From positions 62,001 to 126,000 of the forward strand of contig NZ_FCNZ02000006.1 of the NCBI RefSeq assembly GCF_001544495.1: DNA of 64,000 nucleotides, written 5' to 3'. Source of the stretch: Caballeronia telluris (GTDB lineage Bacteria; Pseudomonadota; Gammaproteobacteria; Burkholderiales; Burkholderiaceae). Shown here piece by piece: positions 17,698 to 26,775 of this stretch. Made by a program: the position numbers and the translations under genes. Numbering within the stretch: position 1 is the first letter of the stretch; each line of letters starts with the position of its first letter. The notes beneath the pieces were generated by a model that ran no database searches, was not told the DNA's origin, and saw nothing but the letters and a program-made list of their open reading frames with translations.

Positions 17698-18873
17698 TTA
17701 CTCGATGATGTCGAAATCGGCGAGATGCTTGTTGCTCAAGCTGATGCCGAGTCCGGGCATCTCATCGGAAAGCTGGAGGAAGCCGTTCTCCGGCTGCGGC
17801 TCGCCTTCGAAAATGTAGTAGAACAACTCGTTGCCCACTTCGACGTCGAACACCGGGAAGAACTCGGACATCGGGCTCGCGGTGGTCGACATCGTGAGGT
17901 GATAGTTGTGCATCTGGCCCGCGTGCGGGATCACGGGCACCGACCATGCCTCCGCCATCGCATTGATCTTGCGCGCCGCCGTGATGCCGCCGACACGGTT
18001 GGTGTCGTACTGGATCACGTCCACCGCGCGGCGTTCGAGCAGGTCCTTGAAGCCATAGCTCGTGTATTCGTGCTCGCCGCCCGACACCGGGATGATGTTC
18101 ATCTTCTTCAGTTCCTGATAACCCTCGACGTCGTCTCCGATCACCGGCTCCTCGATCCAGCGCGGATTGAACTCGGCAAGTCGCGGCAGCATGCGGCGCG
18201 CGTATTCGAGCGTCCAGCCCATGTAGCACTCGAGCATGATGTCGATGTCGTCGCCCGCAAGCTCGCGCAAGAGACGCACCTGTTCGAGGTTCTTTGCCAT
18301 GCCCTTCGGACCGTCCTTCGGGCCATAGCCGAAACGCATCTTCATCGCGGTGAAGCCCTGGTCGAGATAGCCCTGTGCTTCGGACAGGAACGCGTCGCGG
18401 TCGTCGTTGTTGTAGAGCTTCGATGCATAGCACCAGATCTTTTCTTTCGTGCGCCCGCCGAGCAGCTTGAACACCGGCTTCTTCGCGGCCTTGCCCATGA
18501 TGTCCCACAGCGCGATGTCGACCGCCGAGATCGCCGCCATGCCGATTCCCTTGCGGCCCCACGCGAGCGTGCGGCGGTACATCTTCTGCCAGATGTATTC
18601 GTTGTCGAACGGGTCTTCGCCGATCGCAATCGGGGCGAGATATTCATCGACGATCTGCTTGGCGATACGCGGCGCAAGCGCGCAGTTGCCGATGCCGATC
18701 GTGCCGTCGTCGCACTCCACCTCGACGACGAGCCAGCCATGAAAGCGGAACGAGCCCATCGCGTCGCCGCGTTCGTACAGGATGTCCACGGCGTTCGTGC
18801 AGAAGTGCGCCTGCGGCGGCACGACCTTGCCTTTCCATTCGAAGACGCGCGTGCGGATGTGCTTGATTTTCAT
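17698..18873 (-). CDS. Enolase-superfamily acid-sugar dehydratase, rhamnonate-dehydratase-like
   Basis: A 391-residue mandelate racemase/muconate lactonizing enzyme family member. [20 protein letters not shown] (Glu241/242), [11 protein letters not shown] (Glu267), QYDTNRVGG (Asp290) and IPHAGQ (His317) match L-rhamnonate dehydratase in pattern. The first metal ligand is Glu215 (MLECYMGW) where the family normally has Asp. It removes water from an acid sugar to give a 2-keto-3-deoxy acid. I start at ATG 18873, with GGAGAT upstream; the frame is open further 5'. It heads the operon divergent from the LysR gene. Exact substrate is uncertain. Confidence 0.75.
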   Translation of the reverse strand: MKIKHIRTRVFEWKGKVVPPQAHFCTNAVDILYERGDAMGSFRFHGWLVVEVECDDGTIGIGNCALAPRIAKQIVDEYLAPIAIGEDPFDNEYIWQKMYRRTLAWGRKGIGMAAISAVDIALWDIMGKAAKKPVFKLLGGRTKEKIWCYASKLYNNDDRDAFLSEAQGYLDQGFTAMKMRFGYGPKDGPKGMAKNLEQVRLLRELAGDDIDIMLECYMGWTLEYARRMLPRLAEFNPRWIEEPVIGDDVEGYQELKKMNIIPVSGGEHEYTSYGFKDLLERRAVDVIQYDTNRVGGITAARKINAMAEAWSVPVIPHAGQMHNYHLTMSTTASPMSEFFPVFDVEVGNELFYYIFEGEPQPENGFLQLSDEMPGLGISLSNKHLADFDIIE

Positions 18874-18954
18874 GGCGGGTGGATCTCCGTGATGTTGTCG
18901 GTGGCCCGGCGTTCGTCCGGCGCCGTTTTCAGTGATGCTAGTGTGCGAAACTAT

Positions 18955-19010
18955 GCGATAACTGACCACTGAATAATTCGAATCGGCCTATTTCCTGGAG
19001 TTATCGCTCG
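18955..19010. promoter_or_regulatory. LysR control element, copy A
   Basis: This 56-base stretch ends one base before the LysR start and lies 82-137 bases upstream of the enolase start. It aligns without gaps to 21360-21415 at 40 of 56 positions. Its ends, GCGATAAC (18955-18962) and GTTATCGC (19000-19007), are exact inverted repeats. It is the likely binding region of the adjacent LysR protein. Confidence 0.6.
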
Positions 19011-19011
19011 C

Positions 19012-19935
19012 ATGATCGCGCCCGCCTCGACCATCAAGAAACGCCTGCGCCTGCGCCATCTTCAGTTGATGGTCGCGCTCTCGGAAACGGAATCGCTCAG
19101 AAGCGCCGCCGACGACCTGGCGATGACGCAGCCCGCCGCAACCAAGGCGCTGAAGGAACTGGAGGATACGGTGGGCGTGTCGCTCTTCGTGCGGCACGCG
19201 CGCGGCATGGAAGCGACCATCTACGGCGAGGCGGTGATGCGCTATGCGCGCGTGGTGTTCGAGGATCTCGAAGAGTTGCGCGAGGAGCTTGCCGCCATCG
19301 AAGCGGGCGACATCGGCAAGGTGCGCATCGGCGCGGTGATGGCGCCCGCGCCGGACCTACTCACGCGCGTGATCGTCACGTTGAAGGAGGCGCATCCGCG
19401 CCTGCAGATCACGGTGCAGATCGACACCAGCGACGTGCTCGTGCAGGCGTTGCAGCAGGATCAGCTGGATATCGTGGTGGGGCGGATTCCGTATGGCTAT
19501 CCCGCGCTCGATTTGAGCTTCGAGACGCTCTCGGAAGAAGCGCTGTCGATCGTCGCGCGGCCGGAGCATCCTGTCGCGCATGCGCCCGCGAAACCGAAAC
19601 TCGCGGAACTGGCGGCTTATCCGTGGATCGTGCAGCCGCATCCGAGCCCGATGCGGCAGGTGATCGACCAGACGTTTCGCGAGTCGCGCGTCGCGCCGCC
19701 GGTGAGCACGGTGGAGACGTCGTCGATCCTCACGACGCTTTCGCTTCTGCGCGATTCCGACATGCTCGCCGTCCTGCCGAGTTCCGTCGCGCAATACTAC
19801 GCGGCGCTCAATACGATCGCGACGCTGCCCACGCCGCTGCGCGGGCGCCTCGCGCCATACGGGCTGATCCTGCGCAAGAACCGCCGCATCAGGCCGGCGA
19901 CGCAACTCGTGATCGACGCGATACGCGCCGCGTGA
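19012..19935 (+). CDS. LysR-family transcriptional regulator
   Basis: A 307-residue LTTR with the N-terminal winged helix (LRHLQLMVALSETESLRSAA, DLAMTQPAATKALKELE) and a C-terminal periplasmic-binding-like effector domain. MTQPAATKALKELE and RRLR-type starts resemble the GbpR/galactose-binding subgroup, which often controls sugar-acid genes. It is divergent from the enolase-MFS-PdxA-lactonase operon and lies before a second MFS gene read toward it. A shared 56-base element supports control of both. Confidence 0.88.
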   Translation: MIAPASTIKKRLRLRHLQLMVALSETESLRSAADDLAMTQPAATKALKELEDTVGVSLFVRHARGMEATIYGEAVMRYARVVFEDLEELREELAAIEAGDIGKVRIGAVMAPAPDLLTRVIVTLKEAHPRLQITVQIDTSDVLVQALQQDQLDIVVGRIPYGYPALDLSFETLSEEALSIVARPEHPVAHAPAKPKLAELAAYPWIVQPHPSPMRQVIDQTFRESRVAPPVSTVETSSILTTLSLLRDSDMLAVLPSSVAQYYAALNTIATLPTPLRGRLAPYGLILRKNRRIRPATQLVIDAIRAA

Positions 19936-19940
19936 CAGCC

Positions 19941-21251
19941 TCAGTGGCCGACCCGTTCGGCCAGTTCGAGATCGCGCGTGACGCCCGTCGAGCCGATGCC
20001 CGGCTCCAGCGCGATGTCGGGCCGCATGAAGAACGTCATCACGATGCCGACGGCGAGCAGCCCGAGCGATCCGGCGAACGGCAGCGTCCAGCTTCCGGTG
20101 TGATCGACGACGAAGCCGAACACGATGGGCGAGAAGATGCCCGCTACCGCCGACCCCGCGTTGACGAGTCCGCTCGCGATGCCGACGTGCTTCGGCGTGA
20201 TGTCCATCGGCACGGCCCAGATCGGCCCGATGGTCATCTCGAGAAAAAAGAACGAGAGGCTCATCGACGCGGCCATGATCGGCAGCGACTTCACGAACAT
20301 GACCGGCGCGAGGAAGACGAGCGCGCCGAGAAACGCAACGATGATCATGTTGCGCCGCGCCGCGACGACGTTGCCGGTGCGCTTCAGGATGCGGTCGCTC
20401 AGCACGCCGCCCGCCGTGTTGCCGACCACGCCCGAGAGGAACACGCCCGCCGAAAAGAGCGCCGAACTCTTCAGATCGAGGCCGCGTCCGTGCATGAAGA
20501 ACGTCGGCAGCCAGGTGAAGAAGAGCCAGCCGGTCCAGCCGTAGCAGAAGTACACGATCATCGTCGGCCCGATGCGCTTGATGAGTCGGCCCCAGGGCGT
20601 CGGCTCGCGCGTCTTCTCGATCACAACCTTGCCCGCCGGCGGCAGTTCGGCTTCTTCCTCGGCCGTCATGTGACGATGCTTGCGCGGGTTGTCGGCGAAA
20701 TACCAGGCGTAGACGACCACCCAGATCGCGGTCAGCACGCCGACGAGAATGAACGACGCGCGCCACGAAGCAAACGCGACGATCAGCGCGATGAGCGGCG
20801 GCGTCACCGCATTGCCGAGGCGCGAGAACGAGTGCGTGAGGCCCTGCACGAAGCCGCGCTTGCTCGCGGGATACCAGTTCGTCAGCGCGCGCGCCTGCGC
20901 CGGCAGCGCCGCGCCCTCGCCCACACCGAGCAGCATCCGCGCGCAGAAGAGCGACACGACGCCGCCGGCGAACCCCGTCGCGACCGTCGCGACGATCCAG
21001 ATGGAGGCGCAAATGGTCAGCGTGGTCTTCGCGCCGAAGCGGTCGCTGACCCAGCCGCCGATCACCTGGCAGATCGCGTAGGTGTACGCGAACGCGGCGA
21101 ACACGAGGCCGACGTCGGTGTTGGTCAGATGCAGATCGTCGCGGATAATGCCGGCCGCCGCCGACAGGTTCACGCGATCCAGATACATGATGAACGACAT
21201 CGCGCACATGATCGCGAGTATCGAGCGGGTGACTCTTGGTCGATGGAACAT
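19941..21251 (-). CDS. MFS transporter, anion:cation symporter family
   Basis: A 436-residue permease with MYLDRVNLSAAAG in helix 1 and GGWVSDRFGAKTT after helix 2. NWYPASKRGFVQG and GEGAALPAQAR are ACS-family landmarks. I use ATG 21251, directly behind GGAGGAGAC; the longer frame to 21308 lacks a ribosome site. It converges on the LysR gene with 5 bases between stops. Cargo is probably an organic acid used by the neighbouring enzymes. Confidence 0.8.
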   Translation of the reverse strand: MFHRPRVTRSILAIMCAMSFIMYLDRVNLSAAAGIIRDDLHLTNTDVGLVFAAFAYTYAICQVIGGWVSDRFGAKTTLTICASIWIVATVATGFAGGVVSLFCARMLLGVGEGAALPAQARALTNWYPASKRGFVQGLTHSFSRLGNAVTPPLIALIVAFASWRASFILVGVLTAIWVVVYAWYFADNPRKHRHMTAEEEAELPPAGKVVIEKTREPTPWGRLIKRIGPTMIVYFCYGWTGWLFFTWLPTFFMHGRGLDLKSSALFSAGVFLSGVVGNTAGGVLSDRILKRTGNVVAARRNMIIVAFLGALVFLAPVMFVKSLPIMAASMSLSFFFLEMTIGPIWAVPMDITPKHVGIASGLVNAGSAVAGIFSPIVFGFVVDHTGSWTLPFAGSLGLLAVGIVMTFFMRPDIALEPGIGSTGVTRDLELAERVGH

Positions 21252-21359
21252 GTCTCCTCCGGTTGCGCTTGGCTGCGCTTCTTCGATGTCCTCGCGTGTC
21301 CTCTGCATGCAGCGAGCGTGCTGCGAAGGACCGCGTGGAGGCCAAGTCTCGGCAATTCA

Positions 21360-21415
21360 GCGATATCCGTCCACTGAATTTACGTAATGCGTCGATATCC
21401 TGCGGTTATCGCTCG
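21360..21415. promoter_or_regulatory. LysR control element, copy B
   Basis: The duplicate of the element at 18955-19010, in the same orientation relative to a minus-strand gene. It lies 109-164 bases upstream of the MFS start at 21251. Arms GCGATATC and GTTATCGC match in 7 of 8 positions. The remaining 160 bases to the binding-protein gene show no other clear signal. Confidence 0.55.
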
Positions 21416-21576
21416 TGCGGCCGCCGGGTGCGGCCGCGTAGTGCGGCCATATCGGGCTAATGCTCATGCCGCGCGAGCGCGTTCGTCGTATATTCGCTGT
21501 CGGGCATGCCGGGTTCTGCCGCCGTGCGCGTGCGCTTTGCCGGTTATCCGCTGGTCCAAAAAAACAGGAGACGTCG

Positions 21577-22698
21577 ATGAACAAGGCACTTCAGGGATTA
21601 CTGGCCGTCGCGGCGGCGTCCGCGTGCGTGCAGATCCAGGCGCAGGAAGTCGTAACGATCGGCCATTCCGCGCCGCTGACCGGCCCGCAGGCGGTCAACG
21701 GCAAGGACAACGAGAACGGCGCGCGCATGGCGATCGACGATCTCAACAAGCGCGGCGTGACCGTCGCGGGCAAGAAGGTCACGTTCAAGCTCGACTCCGA
21801 AGACGACCAGGCCGACCCGAAGATCGGCGTGCAGATCGCGCAGAAGCTCGCGGACAGCGGCATCGTCGCCGTGGTCGGGCCGTACAACTCGGGCGTGGCG
21901 ATTCCCGCGTCGCGGGTCTACAACACGGCGGGCATTCCGATGCTGCCGGTCGCTTCCAACCCCGCGCTGACGAAGCAGGGGTTCAAGAACATCTTCCGCA
22001 TCGGCGCGAGCGACGAACAGCTCGGCGGCACGATGGCCGAATTCGCCGTGAAGACGCTCAAGGCGAAGACCGCCGCCATCATCGACGACCGCACGGCTTA
22101 CGGACAAGGCGTCGCGGAAGAGTTCGCGCGGGTCGCGAAGGCGCAGGGCCTGCAGATTGTCGATAACCAGTACACCAGTTCCAGCGCCACGGACTTCCTC
22201 GGCATCCTGACCACGATCAAGTCGAAGAACCCGGACGTGATCTTCTTCGGCGGCTACGCGTCCCAGGGCGCGCCGATGGCGAAGCAGATGCGCCAGCGCG
22301 GCATTCGCGCGAAGCTGCTCGGCGGCGATGGCATCTGCTCGGCGGACATGGGCAAGGTGGCGGGCGCGGATGCGTCGATCGTGTACTGCGCGCAGGGCGG
22401 CACATCGCTCGACAAGACCCCGGCGGGCAGCGACTTCCTGAAGCGCTACAAGGACACGTATCACACCGACACGCAGGTGTACGCAGTCAGCTACTACGAC
22501 GGCGTGATGCTGCTCGCCGATGCAATGGTCAAGGCGGGCACGACGACCGACAAGGCGAAGCTGATCGCCCAATTGGCGAAGTCGGATTACAAGGGCATCG
22601 CGGGCACGTATTCATTCGACGCGAAGGGCGACCTGATCGGCGCGCCGACGACCGTGTATACGATCAAGAACGGCTTGCCCGCGCCTTACACACAATGA
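21577..22698 (+). CDS. LivK-like ABC transporter substrate-binding protein
   Basis: A 373-residue periplasmic type I binding protein with a signal peptide (about residues 1-22, ending QIQAQ). VTIGHSAPLTGPQAVNGKDNENGARMAIDDLN and VVGPYNSGVAIPAS are typical of the branched-chain amino acid family. CAGGAGACG precedes ATG 21577. No permease or ATPase genes follow, so it must work with components encoded elsewhere or is an orphan. The dehydratase gene 10 bases downstream suggests a proline-type ligand. Confidence 0.82.
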   Translation: MNKALQGLLAVAAASACVQIQAQEVVTIGHSAPLTGPQAVNGKDNENGARMAIDDLNKRGVTVAGKKVTFKLDSEDDQADPKIGVQIAQKLADSGIVAVVGPYNSGVAIPASRVYNTAGIPMLPVASNPALTKQGFKNIFRIGASDEQLGGTMAEFAVKTLKAKTAAIIDDRTAYGQGVAEEFARVAKAQGLQIVDNQYTSSSATDFLGILTTIKSKNPDVIFFGGYASQGAPMAKQMRQRGIRAKLLGGDGICSADMGKVAGADASIVYCAQGGTSLDKTPAGSDFLKRYKDTYHTDTQVYAVSYYDGVMLLADAMVKAGTTTDKAKLIAQLAKSDYKGIAGTYSFDAKGDLIGAPTTVYTIKNGLPAPYTQ

Positions 22699-22708
22699 TG
22701 GAGAACGC

Positions 22709-23716
22709 ATGAAGATCACGAAGGCGATAAGCACAGTGGAAGTGCATACGGGCGGCGAGGCGTTTCGCATCGTCACGAGCGGACTGCCGCGGATGCAGGG
22801 CAAGACCATCGTCGCGCGTCGCGCATGGCTCAAGGAACACGCCGACCACATCCGTCGCGCGCTGATGTTCGAGCCGCGCGGTCACGCCGACATGTACGGC
22901 GGCTACCTGACCGAACCCGTGAGCGAAGGCGCGGACTTCGGCGTGATCTTCGTGCACAACGAAGGCTACAGCGACCATTGCGGACACGGCGTGATCGGGC
23001 TCGCGACCGCCGCCGTCGAACTGGGCTGGATCGAACGCACGTCGCCGGAAACGCGCGTCGGGATCGACGCGCCGTGCGGCTTCATCGAAGCGTTCGTCCA
23101 GTGGGACGGCGAACACGCGGGCAACGTGCGCTTCGTCAACGTGCCGTCGTTCATCTGGCAGCGCGACGTGACGGTCGATACGCCGAGCTTCGGCAAAGTG
23201 ACCGGCGACATCGCGTTCGGCGGCGCGTTCTATTTCTACGCGGACGGCGCGCCGTTCGATCTGCCGGTGCGCGAATCCGCGGTCGTTCGGCTCATCGCGT
23301 TCGGCGCGGAGGTGAAGGCGGCGGCGAACGCGGCGTTCAAGGTCGTGCATCCGGAGATCCCCGAGCTGAACCACGTCTACGGGACGATCATCGCGAACAG
23401 TCCGCGGCATGCGGGGTCCACGCAAGCTAACTGCTGCGTGTTCGCCGACCGCGAAGTCGACCGCTCGCCGACGGGCTCGGGCACGGCGGGCCGCGTCGCC
23501 CAGCTTTATTTGCGCGGACGGCTCGGCCGTGACGAGACGCTCGTCAACGAATCGGTGATCGGCACGGTGTTCAAGGGGCGCGTCCTGCGCGAGACGAAAC
23601 TCGGCGAGTTCGACGCGGTGATTCCCGAAGTGGAAGGCAATGCGTACATCTGCGGCTTTGCGAACTGGATCATCGACGAGCGCGATCCGCTGACCTACGG
23701 TTTCCTCGTGCGTTAA
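22709..23716 (+). CDS. Proline racemase family, probable trans-3-hydroxy-L-proline dehydratase
   Basis: A 335-residue diaminopimelate-epimerase-fold enzyme. The first active site loop SDHCGHG keeps Cys91, while the second loop DRSPTGSGT has Thr255 in place of the second catalytic Cys. In this family a Cys/Thr pair marks trans-3-hydroxy-L-proline dehydratases, and Cys/Cys marks racemases and 4-hydroxyproline epimerases. The product would be pyrroline-2-carboxylate. It follows the binding-protein gene by 10 bases, so uptake and first step may be coupled. The reductase for the next step is not here. Confidence 0.75.
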   Translation: MKITKAISTVEVHTGGEAFRIVTSGLPRMQGKTIVARRAWLKEHADHIRRALMFEPRGHADMYGGYLTEPVSEGADFGVIFVHNEGYSDHCGHGVIGLATAAVELGWIERTSPETRVGIDAPCGFIEAFVQWDGEHAGNVRFVNVPSFIWQRDVTVDTPSFGKVTGDIAFGGAFYFYADGAPFDLPVRESAVVRLIAFGAEVKAAANAAFKVVHPEIPELNHVYGTIIANSPRHAGSTQANCCVFADREVDRSPTGSGTAGRVAQLYLRGRLGRDETLVNESVIGTVFKGRVLRETKLGEFDAVIPEVEGNAYICGFANWIIDERDPLTYGFLVR

Positions 23717-23740
23717 GCCGCGCTCGCCTGACGTACGCCG

Positions 23741-24721
23741 TCACCCCAGCCGCGACGTCTGCACGCTTTCGTTCGTCACGAGTTGCACCGGCGTCTCGAT
23801 GTACGGTGAAAGATCCCGCTGCTTCCTTCCTTCGACGAGCGCCTTCAACGCCACGTCGATGCCGAACACGGCCTGCCGCGCCGCGAACTGCTCGACGGTC
23901 GCGAGCACGCGGCCGTCCGCGAGCATCGGGCGAATCTGCCCGATGTTGTTATAGCCCGTCACGTACACGCGGCCGCTGCGTCCCAGCGCGCGCACGACGC
24001 CCGCCGCACCGATCGCGATGTTGTCGTTGGCGCACAGCAGCGCGCGAATGCCCGGATGCGCGTTCAGCATCGACGACGCGATCTCGCGGCCGCTCGACAC
24101 GCTCCAGTCGCCCGACTGCACCGCGACGATCTTCACGCCGGCGGCATCCATCGCTTCCCTGAAGCCCGTCGTGCGCTCCTCGGCATTGCGGTCCGCCGCC
24201 ACGCCTTCGATGACGCCCACTTCGTCGCGCGGCTTGAGCCGCTGCGCGAGATAGTGCCCGACGAGCCGCGCGCCCTTGCGGCTATCCGGTCCGACGAACG
24301 GAATCGACACCTGCGCGGCGTCTTCGGCCGCATCGTCGAACGGATTGTCGATCGCGATCACGACGATGCCCGCCGAAACCGCCTTCGCGGCCACCGGCAC
24401 GAGCGCCTTCGAATCGACCGGCGCGATGACGATCGCCGCCGCCTTCGCGACGATCATCTCTTCGACGAGCCTGATCTGCCCGGCCGTATCGGTTTCCGTT
24501 GCGGTGCCGCTCGTCGTCAGGTCGAGTTGCGACGCGTAGTGCCGCTGGTAGTTCGTCGCACCTTCGATCATCGCGACGACGAAGGGATCGTCGACCGATT
24601 TCATCACGAGCGCAATGCCGAACTTGCGGTCTGCGACCGCATCGACACGCGCGGCCCGGCCAAGCCCGGCCGCCGCGAGCGCGGACGCGACAAGCATGCG
24701 GCGGCGAAGAATGCGTGTCAT
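23741..24721 (-). CDS. Periplasmic sugar-binding protein, RbsB type
   Basis: A 326-residue type I periplasmic binding protein. A basic RILRRRM start, a hydrophobic stretch to about residue 27 and VDAVADRKFGIALVMKSVDDPF indicate export followed by the RbsB/LacI-like fold (PVDSKALVPVAAKAV, CANDNIAIGAAGVV, YNNIGQI). No ABC transporter genes are adjacent. It is divergent from the PQQ dehydrogenase gene, so it might report an alcohol or sugar to that system, but no link is shown. The ATG lacks a clear ribosome site. Confidence 0.72.
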   Translation of the reverse strand: MTRILRRRMLVASALAAAGLGRAARVDAVADRKFGIALVMKSVDDPFVVAMIEGATNYQRHYASQLDLTTSGTATETDTAGQIRLVEEMIVAKAAAIVIAPVDSKALVPVAAKAVSAGIVVIAIDNPFDDAAEDAAQVSIPFVGPDSRKGARLVGHYLAQRLKPRDEVGVIEGVAADRNAEERTTGFREAMDAAGVKIVAVQSGDWSVSSGREIASSMLNAHPGIRALLCANDNIAIGAAGVVRALGRSGRVYVTGYNNIGQIRPMLADGRVLATVEQFAARQAVFGIDVALKALVEGRKQRDLSPYIETPVQLVTNESVQTSRLG

Positions 24722-24818
24722 TTGAAGAGCCGTCGTGTCATGGCAGGCGATGACCGATTGTACCTTCGCATGCCTCGCCGTCAGACGCGATAAAACCCGC
24801 ACTCGACTGCTTCTGCAC

Positions 24819-24857
24819 GCAACACTTGGGCGTTGCGCGCTGTCCCGCTTTGCAACA
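24819..24857. promoter_or_regulatory. Enhancer-like inverted repeats upstream of the PQQ dehydrogenase
   Basis: Two elements lie together: GCAACACTTGGGCGTTGC (24819-24836, inverted repeat) and TGTCCCGCTTTGCAACA (24841-24857). The second matches TGTTGCGCTTTGGAACA upstream of pqqA in 14 of 17 positions in the same orientation to its promoter. They sit 55-93 bases upstream of a -24/-12 promoter, the usual place for a sigma-54 activator site. Confidence 0.55.
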
Positions 24858-24911
24858 CCCGCACCAAGCGGCTTCTCGCGCTCACGACCGCGTGGCGGCC
24901 CTCTCCGCCAA

Positions 24912-24927
24912 TGGCATACGACTTGCC
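24912..24927 (+). promoter_or_regulatory. Sigma-54 (-24/-12) promoter for the PQQ dehydrogenase
   Basis: TGGCATACGACTTGCC has GG and GC dinucleotides 10 bases apart and TTGC at -12. It is followed by CT, as is the element before pqqA. It would give a leader of about 55 bases to ATG 24992. Confidence 0.6.
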
Positions 24928-24991
24928 TTGAGCCTTGTCGCAGCGCCCCACGATACCGCGCCGCGCCACAACGAATATCAAGGAGACAGGG

Positions 24992-26707
24992 ATGAGAACG
25001 ACTTCGATACCGAGGCTCACGGCACTCGCCGCGATCATGACGACGGCGCTCGCCGCCGCGTACGCATACGCCGCCGACGCGTATCCGCCCGTGACGTACG
25101 AGCGGCTCACGAACGCGCAGGAGGACCCGGGCTGGCTCACCTACTATCGCAACTACGGAGGCCAGTCGCACTCGCCGCTCAAGCAGATCGATACGTCGAA
25201 CGTGAAGAAGCTGAAGCAGGTGTGGAGCTACAAGTTTCCGGCGGAGCTTCAGCAGGGCTTCGAAGCGACGCCGCTCGTGAACGGCCGCTATCTCTTCGTC
25301 ACCACGCCGAAGGACAACGTCTACGCCTTCGATGCCGCGACCGGCAAGCCGCTCTGGAAGTACGAACCGAAGCTCGGCGCGGAATCGTTCAAGACCGCCT
25401 GCTGCGACGTGATCAACCGGGGCGTCGCGCTGTATGGAAAGAACGTCTATGTCGCGATGCTCTCCGGCGACGTCGCCGCGCTCGACGCGCAGACCGGCGC
25501 GCTCGTCTGGAAGAAGCAGATGTTCGAGCCGGGCATCGGCTATGCGTTCTCGCTTGCGCCGCTCGCGCTCGACGGCAAGCTGATCGTCGGCAGCGCGGGC
25601 GGCGAGTACGGCGCGCGCGGCTTCATCGCGGCGCTGAGCCCCGACGACGGCAACGTCCTCTGGAAGCGCTTCACGGTGCCCGCCGCCAACGAACAGCACG
25701 GCGATACCTGGCCGAAGGGCATGCAGGAGCACGGCGGCGCCCCCGCGTGGCTGACGGGCACCTACGACGCGGCATCGAAGACGCTCTACTGGGGCGTCGG
25801 CAATCCGGGCCCGTGGCTCGCCGACCTGCGTCCCGGCGACAACCTCTATTCCGACTCGCTGCTCGCCCTCGATCCGCAAAACGGCGACCTCAAGTGGCAC
25901 TACCAGTACACGCGTCACGACACGTGGGACTACGACGGCGTGAACACGCCGGTGCTCGCGAAGATCACCTACGAGCAGAAGGACTACGACGCCATCGTCC
26001 ACGCCGATCGCAACGGCTACTTCCACGCGATCGACCGCACGACCGGCAAGCTGATCTACGCGAAGCCGTTCGTCACGGCGACTTCGGTGAAGGGCTACAC
26101 GGCCGACGGCAAGCCGATCCAGGACGACTCGAAATACCCGAAGGTCGGCACGACGATCGACACGTGTCCGAGTTTCCTCGGCGGCAAGAACTGGTGGTCG
26201 GTTTCCTACGATCCGCAGAAGCATCTCGCGTTCGTGCCTTCGCTGCATGCGTGCATGTCGCTGTCGGGCAAGTCGGTGAACTTCATGGAAGGTCTGCCGT
26301 ATCTTGGCGAAGGCTTCGGGATCAAGCCGGAACCGGGCAGCAAGGGCTATGGCGAACTGCAAGCCATCGACGTGAACACCGGCAAGAAGGTCTGGAGCCA
26401 CTGGACCAAGCTGCCGTGGAACGGCGGCGTCGCGACCACTGCGGGCGGTCTCGCGTTCAGCGGCTCGCTCGACGGCCATCTCTACGCCTTCGACGAAACG
26501 AACGGCAAGGTCCTCTGGCAAAGCCCGAAGCTCACCAGCGGGATCATCGCGCAGCCTTCCGTGTTCGAAGTCGACGGCCAGGAATACGTCGCGATCCTCA
26601 CGGGCTACGGCGGCGCCAACCCGATCTGGGGCGGCCCGATGGCGAAGGCCGCCGAGAAGATTCCGCGCGGCGGCACGCTCTACGTGTTTGCGTTGCAGCA
26701 CGGCTGA
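24992..26707 (+). CDS. Lanthanide-type PQQ-dependent alcohol dehydrogenase
   Basis: A 571-residue periplasmic quinoprotein with a signal peptide ending near AYAYA. It has the eight-bladed propeller W-motifs (for example TGKPLWKYEP, TGALVWKKQ), the vicinal disulfide Cys137-Cys138 over PQQ, catalytic Asp313 and, two residues on, Asp315 in HDTWDYDGVN. The extra Asp marks XoxF/PedH-type enzymes that use lanthanides rather than calcium. ATG 24992 follows AAGGAGACAGG. There is no C-terminal cytochrome domain; electrons probably go to the cytochrome encoded next. Natural alcohol substrate is not known. Confidence 0.88.
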   Translation: MRTTSIPRLTALAAIMTTALAAAYAYAADAYPPVTYERLTNAQEDPGWLTYYRNYGGQSHSPLKQIDTSNVKKLKQVWSYKFPAELQQGFEATPLVNGRYLFVTTPKDNVYAFDAATGKPLWKYEPKLGAESFKTACCDVINRGVALYGKNVYVAMLSGDVAALDAQTGALVWKKQMFEPGIGYAFSLAPLALDGKLIVGSAGGEYGARGFIAALSPDDGNVLWKRFTVPAANEQHGDTWPKGMQEHGGAPAWLTGTYDAASKTLYWGVGNPGPWLADLRPGDNLYSDSLLALDPQNGDLKWHYQYTRHDTWDYDGVNTPVLAKITYEQKDYDAIVHADRNGYFHAIDRTTGKLIYAKPFVTATSVKGYTADGKPIQDDSKYPKVGTTIDTCPSFLGGKNWWSVSYDPQKHLAFVPSLHACMSLSGKSVNFMEGLPYLGEGFGIKPEPGSKGYGELQAIDVNTGKKVWSHWTKLPWNGGVATTAGGLAFSGSLDGHLYAFDETNGKVLWQSPKLTSGIIAQPSVFEVDGQEYVAILTGYGGANPIWGGPMAKAAEKIPRGGTLYVFALQHG

Positions 26708-26775
26708 TCGGGCGATGCCGCCCATCGCCGAGACGGGCGGCATCGCGAGTACCGAATTCCTGAAGGAACACTTCC

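Noticed and set aside
15041..17818. Open plus-strand frame of 925 codons opposite the lactonase, PdxA-like and MFS genes
   Set aside because: Composition is low-complexity Arg/Ala/Asp with no motif, and three recognisable genes lie on the other strand.
24722..26743. 5' extension of the RbsB-type gene in an open frame to 26743
   Set aside because: The added part is the complement of the PQQ dehydrogenase gene and reads as shadow; the family start is at 24721.
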